Below, piece by piece: positions 44,701 through 55,065 of a DNA stretch of 64,000 nucleotides. The stretch's first letter is position 1; each line of letters starts with the position of its first letter. The translations under genes were made by a program, and so were the position numbers. The stretch comes from Corylus avellana (taxonomy: Eukaryota > Streptophyta > Magnoliopsida > Fagales > Betulaceae), in assembly GCF_901000735.1 (NCBI RefSeq), contig NC_081544.1, positions 24,787,049-24,851,048 of the forward strand, in the 5' to 3' direction. The notes beneath the pieces were generated by a model, which saw only the letters and a program-made list of their open reading frames with translations, ran no database searches and was not told where the DNA came from.

Positions 44701-46801
44701 ATTCTTTTTCATACTTAATGTATTTGGGTTGCGCCCTTTCGCACTTAATAATTTTCAATTACTTTGGTTATTTAATGCCTTGATTGATCTTCTTATATTA
44801 TAAGAGACATTGATGAACAGACTACTTGAGACCTAGAGGAAAACTTCGTTTACCACCTACTAGGCACATAGTGTCTACTACTCTGCCTATGCATTATGTT
44901 TAATGATATAGTCCTATTTTAAAATTTACATTGAAGCTTGTCTCTTTGCTCAAGTTATTCCTTTTTATTAGACAAATACTTCATGCCATTTAATTTTCCT
45001 GTACTTTCCATTAGATAAAGGAGATTGGCTCGAGAAAAGGTCTGATGGGGCATGCCTTAGAATTTGTTGACTTTCCAGATGAAAGTAAGTATACTATTGC
45101 AGTTCATGTCATTCAGTCTACCATTGGCTATTATAATTTATCATCTCAAGGTTATGCAAATTAAAAATTAATCCTCACGAAATGATTTTTTGTTTTGTTT
45201 TGTTTTTTCTTCTTCTTCTTAGGGCCTGTCTGTTTTACTTACAGAAAGTGATTTTAGGTTTCAAAAAGCGATTTAGAAGGGTCAAATTGGCACCTTTATG
45301 AAATGTGTTTTTTTTTGTCAAATGAATGGGTCCAAAATTCACTTTCTGGGATATATTACCAAATGCTCACTTGCTACTTAGGTTGTTTGGCCCGAGCTTG
45401 AAGGCACATTTGGGAGTCCAAACAGTGGAAACAAACGCTTCATATGTTCTGGAATTAAGTAATAGTGGTAGTCATAAACAAATATATATATATATATATA
45501 TATTTTTTTTTCTATGTCGGGGAACTTCTCCAAGGCATGGCCTTTCGGACCCACCCCTGCAGAGTAAATCCCGGTTCCGTGCACCGCACCCTCGGAAGTT
45601 TCCCTACACGGAATTGGTTAAATCGCTGGCTTTTCACTAGGGGGTGTGGCCTAAAAGGATTGTCTGCACTCATGAGGTTTTGAACCTTGGACCTTGAAGG
45701 GGATGATACCTCAAGACCAAGGCCTCCACCACTTATTGACTTTTCTTATCCTAATATTATATATATAAACAAGTGATAGATATGAAAGTCAAACAAATCA
45801 ATGGAATCCTTGTTAGCTTTTTTGATAGACAACTACTAGAGCATTTGTAGGTGTGAGTTTTTTTATATTTATAAACAAATAGATGGAAAATCTACAAATT
45901 TAGTTTGTTTCTAGAATTGAAAACCTAAAAATACATTCACTTGGTCTGATGTTATACTTGTGTTTTTGAAATAGCATCATTCTTCTATTGTACTTTATTT
46001 ACAGAAACAAAATGGACACAGTTATATCAAAAGCGTAGAAACTGGAAGGAGGTAAAAAGGCAATTGATGGTTCGCCCTCAATTTCCTCCTATCTTTCGTG
46101 AAAGTCAAATGCCTGACGTCAATAGCATCTTAGAAGTGGTAGTCATTGTTGACAATGTTTGGAAAGTGGGGGATTTGGTAGATTGGTTGATGGATAGTTG
46201 TTATTGGTCTGGAAGAGTAACTGAATTGTTGGGGGATGAGAAGGTAAAGGTAATATTTATGTGCCTATCCATTTATATCCTCTATTTGGTATTGAATGCT
46301 GAATTTTGTTTGCTTGTTATCATTTTTTTTCATTGTGAGGTGGTTTCTGCATATGTGTTTTTAGTCTATCCTGTTAATCATACTCCCCTTTTTATGTATA
46401 ACCAGTTGCTTTCTTATTTTGTTTGCTGAAACATGTATCATATGGACAGTCCTTACCATGTAGTCTAATCACTTGATTGATTTAGCTTCCTTGATGTTAA
46501 TAATTTGCTCAAGTCTATTATGTGTTTAATGCAACAACTAATCAAGTGATATCTTCAAAACCAAGCATCAACTTCTCATCAAGTTCATTGAAATTTGGTT
46601 TTAATAATCAGGAGTCTGTTTGGTTCCATTCTCAGACATCAGTTTTGAAAAAGGGTTTGTTTTTCTCTGAAAATGGATTGGTTTCAAAGCATTTATATAT
46701 ATTTTTTTCTTTAGACCTAGTTTTGCACTATTTGCTTTGGACTCTGATGACTAAAAATGATTTCTTGCTAACAGAAACAAACCGGTGGTGACCTTCCTGA
46801 G
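41712..46801 (+). CDS. Agenet-domain protein, 5' part only, probably truncated
   Basis: Exons supported: 41712-41816 (MMDHEEYVDLPFKVGQ... FRGAWFRCK), 45015-45084 (IKEIGSRKGLMGHALEFVDFPDE), 46005-46249 (TKWTQLYQKRRNWKEVKR... VGDLVDWLMDSCYWSGRVTEL), and probably 46775-46801. Acceptors are CCATTAG, TTTACAG and CTAACAG, the donors are GT, and phases agree. Agenet modules are Tudor-like chromatin or histone-tail readers. The first module starts with FKVGQMAESRS and ends with LYQ, and the second starts at KVGDLVDW. Beyond 46801 an exon-like start at 46880 runs straight into repeats and a gap, so the usual downstream half of the protein is not seen. The first intron (3.2 kb) holds a MITE and a LINE tail, and the second holds a SINE. 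A 5' UTR exon upstream is possible. Confidence 0.6.
42028..42267. mobile_element. Mutator-like MITE with perfect 9-bp TSD, in the Agenet-gene intron
   Basis: The left end GGAAATAAATGAAAAATCAGTCCCTATGG and the right end CAGGGACTGATTTTGTAATTTTCC are inverted copies, extending through TTGACTTACAATTA/CTC and their complements for about 75 bp per arm. Both flanks are TTGTTTTTG (42019-42027 and 42268-42276). It is non-coding. Confidence 0.82.
42277..45014. other. Intronic repeats of the Agenet gene
   Basis: 42690-42870 holds two direct copies of aaatttgaaagtatgaggg.tgat.aaattggaacttgaccaaaatg. A LINE-type 3' end with tail (tgtatactacctgtgtacttaggggga... atttatcaaaaaaa) is at about 43790-43891. A G+C-rich low-complexity block lies at 44090-44440. 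I see no separate gene. Confidence 0.5.
44090..44440. repeat. G+C-rich GGGTGG/CCACCC low-complexity island
   Basis: Alternating ggggtgg, ccacccc and ggtggatgcc blocks give overlapping false reading frames on both strands. It is the same type as 2431-2695 and 63175-63560. It is flanked by A- and T-runs. Confidence 0.6.
45482..45735 (-). mobile_element. tRNA-derived SINE with A/TA tail in the Agenet-gene intron
   Basis: On the minus strand: AAGGTTCAAAACCTCATG (B-box-like), GTGAAAAGCCAGCGATTTAACC, GGGATTTACTCTGCAGGGGTGGG and CTTGGAGAAGTTCCCCGACATAG, then an A-run and (TA)n. This arrangement is characteristic of a widespread family of longer plant SINEs. Confidence 0.7.
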
Positions 46802-46879
46802 GTATTTTGGTCCGGTTTTGTGTTATCCTTGTCAATTTTCTGTGTGTGACCTTACTGTGACATCCGATTAATGTTTCAG

Positions 46880-47454
46880 GAAGTCCATATTATGTTTTTT
46901 TTAATAGGGAAATACACCAAAAAAGTCCTTGAATTTAGGAACTTTTGCCAAATCATGACTTACATTTTCGATCTCGCCAATTAAGGACCTTCTTTATGGT
47001 CTCCTGCCAAATTTGTCATTTCGTCCAACTTTTGGCTCAATTTTNNNNNNNNNNNNNNNNNNNNNNNNNNNNNNNNNNNNNNNNNNNNNNNNNNNNNNNN
47101 NNNNNNNNNNNNNNNNNNNNNNNNNNNNNNNNNNNNNNNNNNNNAAAAATTTAAGGCAAAAAAAAATAATAATTTAAGATATTTTTTGCCAATTGGTTCT
47201 TCTCTAAAAAAATTTTGGCCCTTAGTCTCTCCCACAAAACTCAAAGCTGGCTTCGTCCCTGGGCCCAAGACCATCCAACAATATTTGGAACATGTGCTAC
47301 CACTGATGCATGGTATTATAGTCTTGAATAATTTTACTAATTAACCACGAATTTGGTTAGAACAAGCTCAAAAGGACTTCATTTGCATCTCATGGGAAAG
47401 CTGACTTTAAACAGAAACAAAGTGAATATATGCAAGAATATATATTTGTCTCTA
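46880..47454. other. Repeat sequence and assembly gap after the Agenet exons
   Basis: From about 46907 (gggaaatacaccaaaaaagtcc) the sequence looks like the arm of a foldback MITE of the GGAAA type. The other arm is lost in or beyond the 100-N gap at 47045-47144. No further Agenet exon is visible. Confidence 0.45.
47045..47144. other. Assembly gap (100 N)
   Basis: Exactly one hundred N bases, a usual length for a gap of unknown size, so real sequence could be missing here. Confidence 0.99.
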
Positions 47455-47830
47455 CATATGCAAGGCTGAGGAGAACTTTCTGAAGCAAAATTCCCGAAAC
47501 AACTGGTTAAACCTTGGTGATCACAATATTGCATACTTTCAGAGTGGTAAAGGTCAGAAATTCAAAGAAACTTATCAACTTTTTTATGGGATGATAATGG
47601 GATTAAAGTGGAGGAAGCAAATCAAATTAAGAGTGTATGGCTAAAGAATATTATAGAAGATTAGTTGAAAGAAACTCAACACATGTTTGATGAAAACAAA
47701 GCAGCACGAGTATCTCAGTTGATCAAGAATAAGCTTCTTTATCAACTGAAGTTTCTGAGAAAGAAATCAAATATGTTATTTTCACTATGCATAGCAGTAA
47801 TTAGGCAGTGCAGGATTTCTTCAACTCAGT
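47455..47830 (+). pseudogene. LINE ORF2 fragment, region before the reverse transcriptase core
   Basis: The frame gives QAEENFLKQNSRNNWLNLGD and HNIAYFQS, then after a shift KVRNSKKLINFF and NGIKVEEANQI. This is the conserved link between endonuclease and reverse transcriptase in plant L1 elements (EExFLrQKSRxxWLxLGDxNTaYFH). Stops and frameshifts show it is dead. Confidence 0.65.
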
Positions 47831-49159
47831 AAAACTTCTTAAGGAAGACTTAACGATTTCAATCCTATAGTTTTGGACGACTTAACGATTTTGCTTATAA
47901 TTGACAGTACAGTGTTTAACTATGCCCAATTTTGAGAGAAATGCTACATACCCCAACATTTTTTTCCAAATTCCCTTTTCCAAATGATTTGGACTCATGT
48001 TCACTTAAAAAAAAAAAAAAAAAAAAATCTAATCCTATTTATTTCTTGAACGGACCTGTTCATTTGGGAAAAGAAATTTGATAAAAAATGTTAAGCATTT
48101 CTCCAATTTTGAAGGAATGAATAGCACTTGTATATAAACCAACCATTGCCATTGGTCCATTTCATTAGCTGCCACCTGGGCTCATCCTAAGTCAATTGTT
48201 GGGTCTATATATATGAGAATGGAAATGTGTTAAAAAAAAAAAAAAAATTGGGCTTCTGTGGACTTCTTGGTTTAATGGGCCGTTGTGACTCATGCTCAAT
48301 TGCTGAAATGGCAACCAATAGATTGGGTGTTGTGTTTTTTCTTTTTTTAGTGAGATATTATTAATAAAAGAACACAGAATACATAAGAAGGGTGGGATGC
48401 TCCAACAATGACATCATTATTTGAAAATAGGCCAAATAAATTGTCTGGCCTAATCATTATTGCCACACAATTAAAAAAAAAATAGCAAAAATGACAATTT
48501 CTTAGGCAATATCAATAATTTGACCAACTGTTTGGAGAAATGCCTAGACAACCGCTAGAAAACTTGATAGCCAAAACCCTCGAGGCTCTACACAACACCA
48601 TTTTTTGTTCAAACCCTTAAAGAGAGTGACACAATAGCACGTTCGTGAGCATGGGTGGAACTACATGGTAGCTCGAGGGGACTTCAATCCCCCACGCCCT
48701 TATTATTATTATTTTTATTTTTTAAAAATATTCCTATAATCTTTTAAAGATTAAATTTTTTTTTTTTTTCTTTTGCTCCCTCCAAACTTTAAATACTAGT
48801 TCTACCCCATATAGCAATTGATAAGTAATATAAATTGAAACCAAGTGTTGTTAATTGTTAAGGTCAATTCATGGCCAATTGAAGACAAAAAAACTACCGA
48901 CAGCTCAAATTAACCCAACGCTGCCGGCCGTATCCAAGTTGAATTAAGATGAGCCGACTGCCAAGTCACAGTTTTTAAATGTATTCTATTTATTAGTAAA
49001 AAAGTTCTTGACCAATGTATTCTATTAAATATCTGAAACTCTTGAAGAATGTTAGTTGACAATCCTAGTCATTATCAGAATGGTTAGGTGGTGGAAAACA
49101 AATTTCTCGAACAATCGATAACTCATTTTTTAATTTGTGTACACTTGTCTTTTCTTTTT
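47831..49159. other. Intergenic DNA with a possible hAT-type MITE
   Basis: About 48656-48811 starts TGGGTGGAACTA and ends TAGTTCTACCCCA, a 12-bp inverted repeat around an A+T-rich core. A-runs lie at 48007-48026 and 48232-48247. No gene is seen. Confidence 0.45.
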
Positions 49160-49223
49160 CTTTTTTTTTTTACATGTTTACACAAGAGGGGGATGAGAAT
49201 AAGGATTCGAACTAGTGACCTCT
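49160..49223 (-). mobile_element. SINE, 3' half, split by a Copia element
   Basis: Minus strand: AGGTCACTAGTTCGAATCC (B box), GTGTAAACATGT and an A-run (T-run at 49162-49171). It matches the SINE at 39196-39306. The 5' half of the same SINE continues at 55014-55065. Confidence 0.75.
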
Positions 49224-49342
49224 TGTTGGAGTTATCCCACATCAGTTGTGGAATGGGCTAGTGGTCAGTTTATAAGTATGAGGGAAAGTCTCACCTCTTG
49301 AACTAACTTTTGGGGTTGAGAGAGGCCCAAAATCACCCAACA
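49224..49342. repeat. 119-bp TGTTGG...CCAACA block at the SINE-Copia junction
   Basis: It starts TGTTGGAGTTATCCCACATC and ends AAAATCACCCAACA, with text typical of a small plant LTR (solo LTR of a TRIM-like element). It lies between the SINE end (ctagtgacctct) and a diverged second copy of that sequence (ctagtatcct) that abuts the Copia LTR. Confidence 0.55.
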
Positions 49343-49352
49343 CTAGTATCCT

Positions 49353-50042
49353 TAGTTAGGGGTGAACACCAATTTCAAATGCTCAGCGGAATTAATCTAT
49401 CTCTCTTTGTGTAAATTAAATAGTAACACAGTAACAAAATAATAATCAAGCAAACCCACAAGCAAAACACCAAGATTTTTACTTGAAAAATCCTTCAATG
49501 CGAAGGTAAAAACCACAGGACTTAGTCCAGTTAAATCTTCCACTATCAACAATAATAAGTTTACAATTATCTTCCCTAGAGAAATATCTAGAGGTTATCA
49601 TCACATCAAGGATACATGCATTCTTGGATTAAACATAAATTCATCACCCTAAAATGGATTTCAACAAGAATAAAGAAAGATCTCACTAAGGAAGTATTAT
49701 CAACCAAGCGACTGGAGAGGAATTTCAATGATCGACACTAGTCAATACATAGCACTCGTCGTCAGGAGCAACATTCTAAAATTGCATCAAGATCAGACCA
49801 CAAACGAACCTCCGATCTCTGACGGATGTGGTTAGGCAAACCCTTTTCTTTTTCTTTTCTTTTCTCTCTCTTTCCCTTGCACAGTCACTGTTTCTTTCTT
49901 CTCCTTATTTCTTTTTGTCTCTTAGTCTCTTCTAAACACATGTAGGTGTGTTCCTTTTTATATAGCAAACAAAAGGGTAGCAACCCTTTTGTTTACTAGT
50001 CCACGTGGGTTGGTCCCCATATAAAGAGGGACCACCCCAACA
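49353..50042 (-). repeat. Copia element 3' LTR
   Basis: About 690 bp, collinear with 54334-55013 and about 90% identical by eye (ttaggggtgaaca...gagggaccaccccaaca). The divergence indicates an old insertion. A purine-rich tract (minus strand, 50058-50043) sits next to it as expected for a polypurine tract. Confidence 0.88.
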
Positions 50043-50109
50043 ATGCTCCCCCTCTCGATTATGTGGGAGGTTTCACCAAGCCCGCTGTGCTTCTATAAAT
50101 TTTAAGCTT

Positions 50110-53100
50110 TTACATAAGCAATGATTTAGTCATCATATCTGAGCCATTATCATCAGTATGGATTTTTTCAGTCTGTAACAGCTTATCTTCCAGTGCATCA
50201 CGAATCCAATGACACGTAACATCGATATGCTTCGATCTTGAATGGAAAGTTGAATTCTTACTGAGATAGATGGCACTCTGATTGTCACAATAAAGCACAT
50301 ACCTCTCTTACTGTAGACCTAGTTCTTGTAAGAACTTTTTCATCCATAACAATTCTTTGGCCGCTTCAGTGATAGCAATGTACTCTGCTTCTGTGGTAGA
50401 CAAAGCAACACACTTCTACGATCTGGACTGTTAGTACACTGCTCCCCCTGAATAAGTAATTAGGTACCCTGAAGTAGATTTTCTAGAATCAATATTCCCA
50501 GCCATATCTGCGTATGTAAACCCATCAAGCACCTGTTGACCATTGCTAAAGCATAAACATACTTTCGAAGTACTTCTAAGATACTTGAGAATCCATTTCA
50601 CAGCTGCCCAATGTTCTTTGCCAAGATTAGAAAGGAACTAACTGACAACTCTAACTACATAAGCGATATCAGGCCTCATACACACCATGGCATACATCAA
50701 GCTACCCACGGCTGATGCGTAAGGTACTTTCTTCATTTCACCTTTTTCTTTCTCACTTGTATGACTTTGATTTGAACTCAACTTCAAATGACCTGCAAGT
50801 GTAGAGCTCATCGGTTTTGCCTTGCTCATGTTGAATCTGTTCAATACCTTCTCGATATAACTCTTTTATGATAGCCACAATTTTTCTTTCTTCCTATCAC
50901 GAGAGATCTTCATACCAAGGATTTGTTGTGGGGGTCCCAAGTCCCTCATAGCAAAGGACTTACTCAATTCTTTCTTCAGTCTATCAATTTTACTAGTGTC
51001 ACGACAAACAATCAACATGTCGTCCACATATAGTAAGAGAATAATAAATTCTCTATCAGAGAATTTCTTCACAAACACATAATGATCTGATGTAGTTCTG
51101 TCATATTCATGATCAACCATAAAAGAATCAAACTTCTTATACCACTGTCTCAGTGCCTGCTTGAGTCCATACAAGCTCTTTTTCAACCAACACACTAAGT
51201 ATTATTTGCCTTTAGCTATGAACCTCTCTGGTTGCTCCATATAAATTTCCTCCTCTAAGTCACCATGAAGGAAAGCAGTCTTCACATCAAGCTGTTCAAT
51301 CTCCAAATTCATTGTGGCAGCCAAACTCAAAAGAACTCTGATAGAAGACATCTTTACCACAGGTGAGAAAATTTCACCAAAATCAATGCGCTTCTTTTGA
51401 CCGAACCCCTTTACAACTAGTCGCGCCTTGTACCTTGGTTGTGATTTGTTTGGTTCAATCTTGCATCTGAACACCCATTTATTCTTAAGTGCTCTCTTGC
51501 CCTTAGGCAATTCCACCAAATCATATGTGAGATTCTCATGCAAGGATTTCATCTCGTCTTGCATGGCTTCTAACCATTAATTTTTCTGGTCATGTAGTAT
51601 AACCTCTTGATAACTTTCTGGCTCTCCCCCATCAGAAAGTAATACATACTCATTAACTGAATATGTTCTGGAAGATCTCCTCAACTGAATCTCAACGGCT
51701 GGTTTTGAAGAAGCTTGCTCTGGGTGCTCTTCTGACTCTACATTATCAATTGCAGACTCACCATTTTCACCAACTGTATCAACCTATTCTTCTTGTACAT
51801 CTCCCATGTGTTCATCATGCATCATACAAGGAGGAATAACTGGATCCAAATCAACACGGTATTCACTGAGAGACTCTGTCTTTTTCTGATCCAAGTCTTC
51901 AATGGTTTGATCTTCAAAGAATATGACATCTCTGCTTCGTATGATTTTCTTATTAACTGGATTCTACAATCTATAACCAAACTCCTCATGCCCATAACTC
52001 ATGAAGATAAATTGCTTGACTTTGCTATCAAGCTTTGACCTCTCATCTCTAGGAATATGAATGAATGCCCTGCAGTCAAACACTCTCAAGTGTTTAAAAG
52101 AAACATCTTTCTCTGTCCAAACCCTTTGAGGAATGTCACCATCCAAAGGAACTGAAATAGAAAGATTTATCAAGTAAACTGCTGTCCTCATTGCCTCACC
52201 CCAAAAATGTTTAGGCAATTTTGCATGAGAAAGCATATACCTGATTCTCTCACAAATCGTTCTGTTCATTCTCTCTGCTATGCCATTATACTGTGGAGTC
52301 TTAGGTACAGTTTTCTCAAGCCTGATGCCATGGCTTTTGCAATACTCTTCAAACAATCCTCTGTATTCACCACCATTGTCTGCACGGACACATTTTCACT
52401 ACCTTCCAGTTTCTCTTTCAACCTTCATATGAAAGACTTTGAACACATCCAATACCTAATCTTTGGTTTTCAAAGCAAACACCCATACATTTATAGAGTG
52501 GTCATCAATAAAAGTAACATAATAAAGAGCACCATCTAGAGTTTTAGTGTTCATAGTGCAGACATCAGTGTGAACTAAACCAAGAATATTAAACTTTCTT
52601 GATGAAGAGGATTTTTGAAATGAAACTCTTCTTTGTTTTCCAACAAGACAATGAGTACATGGCGTTAGTGACGTACCTTTATTATTAGGTAGGAGCTATT
52701 CCTTGGCAAGAATCTGAAGTCCCTTCTCACTCATGTGACTAAGCCTCTTGTGTCATAGCTCAGTGGAGTTTTCATTCTCAACAACAATCGCATCTCCCTT
52801 TACTAGTATTGCAGCTGTTTTGTAGAGAGTGTTGGTCTTCTTTCTCCTGACTACGATAAGAGAACATTTGCTCAGTTTCTACTGTCCACCTCCAAGGTAA
52901 TTGTGGTAACATTCATCATCAAGTTTCCCAATAAAAATCAAGTTGAAGCGCATTTCAGGAACATGTCTAACATCCTTAAAAATCAATTTGCACCCAATGC
53001 TGGTTTCTAGTTGTACATCTCCCATGCCCACAACTTTACACTTTGCTTCATTTCCCATCCTAACCTAGCCAAAATCGCCACTGGTGTAGGAAGAGAAGAA

Positions 53101-53242
53101 ATCTCTATGTCGAGTAATATGAAAAGATGATGTTGTATCAACTACCCACGTAGATTCATCATGTGCGAAATTAGCACAAGCTTCATCAAAAGCAAATACC
53201 ACATCACCATCAGATGCAACTGCTGCAGTGTCTTTTTCTTCT
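50110..53242 (-). pseudogene. Copia (Tnt1-like) pol: integrase, reverse transcriptase, RNase H
   Basis: On the minus strand, fragments in order are: an integrase part about 52500-51960 (TPQYNGIAERMNRT and the following conserved block); a reverse transcriptase from about 51564 with LDVKTAFLHGDL and the YVDD box near 51030; and an RNase H region to 50110 with the YCDNQSAI block and the C-terminal DMMTKSL. The order integrase before reverse transcriptase defines Copia. Several in-frame stops (for example between the reverse transcriptase pieces) and frameshifts show it cannot encode a working polyprotein. Part of the gag-pol junction is missing in the N gap. Confidence 0.88.
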
Positions 53243-53572
53243 NNNNNNNNNNNNNNNNNNNNNNNNNNNNNNNNNNNNNNNNNNNNNNNNNNNNNNNNNN
53301 NNNNNNNNNNNNNNNNNNNNNNNNNNNNNNNNNNNNNNNNNNNNNNNNNNNNNNNNNNNNNNNNNNNNNNNNNNNNNNNNNNNNNNNNNNNNNNNNNNNN
53401 NNNNNNNNNNNNNNNNNNNNNNNNNNNNNNNNNNNNNNNNNNNNNNNNNNNNNNNNNNNNNNNNNNNNNNNNNNNNNNNNNNNNNNNNNNNNNNNNNNNN
53501 NNNNNNNNNNNNNNNNNNNNNNNNNNNNNNNNNNNNNNNNNNNNNNNNNNNNNNNNNNNNNNNNNNNNNNNN
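53243..53572. other. Assembly gap (330 N) inside the Copia element
   Basis: N bases lie between the gag and integrase regions, where the zinc knuckle and protease would be. Reading frames crossing it are artefacts. Confidence 0.99.
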
Positions 53573-54278
53573 GTGAAAACATTTTATGTCTATTTTTTAA
53601 TTGGACTTTCCTCTTGACTTGTCACGACTGTCATACCTGTGAGGTTTTTTGCTTTTACTTCTCCCCCGCCTTTCTATAACAAGTGCTTCTGAATAAGAAG
53701 AAATACCTTGCTCTTTTCTTCTTACCTCTTCATTGAACATGTTATCTTTTACCATACCCATAGTTATCACACCATTGGGAGCTGAATTACTGAGTGACAC
53801 CACCAAGGTTTTCCAATTGTCTGGCAAAGAACTCAACATAAATAATGCTTGCACCTCATCATCAATGCAAGTTTCATGATAGACAACTTATTTAACATTC
53901 CCTGAAAAATTACTTAGATGCTCTGTAACACTATGCCCATCTTTGTACTTCAAATTCACAAGTCTTCTTATCACGAAGGCTTTGTTTTGAGCAGTCTTTC
54001 GTTCATAAAAGGCTCTCTAACTTCTGCCAAAGACCATAAGCATCAACTTCTTTAGCTACGTGATGAAAGACACTTTGATCAACCCACTGCCTAATATATC
54101 CAACGGTTTTTCTATTCAATTTCTTCCAATCATCGTTGGTTGCAGCAACTGGTTTGACACCTTTCAACTTAATGGGGTCAAACAATTCCTTGCAATACAA
54201 AATATATTTCATCATAATCTTCCAAATTGAATAATTGGAAGCTGTGAGTTTAATCATGCTCTTAGATGACTCTTCCAT
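53573..54278 (-). pseudogene. Copia gag-like fragment
   Basis: ATG at 54278 opens a Tnt1-type gag start (TASNYSIWKIMMKYIL, then WVDQSVFHHVAKE), and after a stop the second part reads MLSSLPDNWKTLVVSLSNS. The reading frame is broken at 54003 and again before 53854. The C-terminus falls in the gap. Confidence 0.82.
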
Positions 54279-54317
54279 TTAATTCAAACAAGAACTCCAC
54301 ACGAACAATGAACCAAA

Positions 54318-54329
54318 GGCTTTGATACC
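54318..54329 (-). other. Copia primer-binding site
   Basis: Directly inside the 5' LTR, the minus strand reads GGTATCAAAGCC. It is close to the tRNA-iMet complementary site TGGTATCAGAGC used by plant Copia elements. Confidence 0.75.
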
Positions 54330-54333
54330 ACTT

Positions 54334-55013
54334 TGTTAGGGGTGAACAGATGCTTAGCGGAATTAATCTACCCCTCTTTGTGCAAATTAAATAGTAACAC
54401 AGTAGCAAAATAATAATTAAGCAAATCCACAAGCAAGACACCAAAATTGTTACGTGAAAAACCCTCAAATGTGAAGGTAAAAACCACGGGATCTAATCCA
54501 ATTAAATCTTCCACTATCAACAATAATGAGTTTACAATTGTCTTCCCTAGAGAAATATCTAGAGGTTATCACCACATCATGAATATATGCATTCTTGGAT
54601 TAAACATAAATTCATCACTCTAAAGTGGATTCCAACAAGAATAAAGAAAGATCTCACCAAGTAGGTATTAGCAACCAAGCGACTGGAGAGAAATTCCAAC
54701 GCTTAACACCAATCAATACGTAGCACTCATCGTCAGGAGCAACACTCTAAAATTGCATTAAAATCGGACCATAAACAAACCTCCGATCTCTGACGGATGT
54801 GGTTAGGGAAACCCTTTTCTTTTTCTTTTCTTTTCTCTTTCTCTCCCTTGCGCTGTCACTGTTTCTTTCTTCTCCTTATTTCTTTTTGTCTCTTAGTCTC
54901 TCCTAAACACACGTAGGTGTGTTCCTTTTTATATAGCAAACAAAAGGGTAACAACCCTTTTGTTTGCTAGTCCATGTGAGTTGGTCCCCACATGAAGAGG
55001 GACCATCCTAACA
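54334..55013 (-). repeat. Copia element 5' LTR
   Basis: It starts TGTTAGGGGTGAACA and ends GGACCATCCTAACA on the plus strand, with proper TG...CA ends, about 680 bp. A TATA-like stretch (tttttatatagc) lies near 54930. It is the partner of 49353-50042. Confidence 0.9.
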
Positions 55014-55065
55014 CTTCTGCTTCATTAAGTGTGGTCCCAACGTATTGAACTACCTCTTTCACACT
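55014..55065 (-). mobile_element. SINE, 5' half, split by a Copia element
   Basis: Minus strand GAGGTAGTTCAATACGTTGGGACCACACTTAATGAAGCAGA aligns with the 5' half of the SINE at 39196-39306. The first five bases after the LTR (cttct) correspond with one mismatch to the last five before the insertion (cctct at 49219-49223). Confidence 0.65.

Noticed and set aside
53142..53679. Frames of 120-172 codons across the 330-N gap
   Set aside because: They consist mostly of N and are artefacts.
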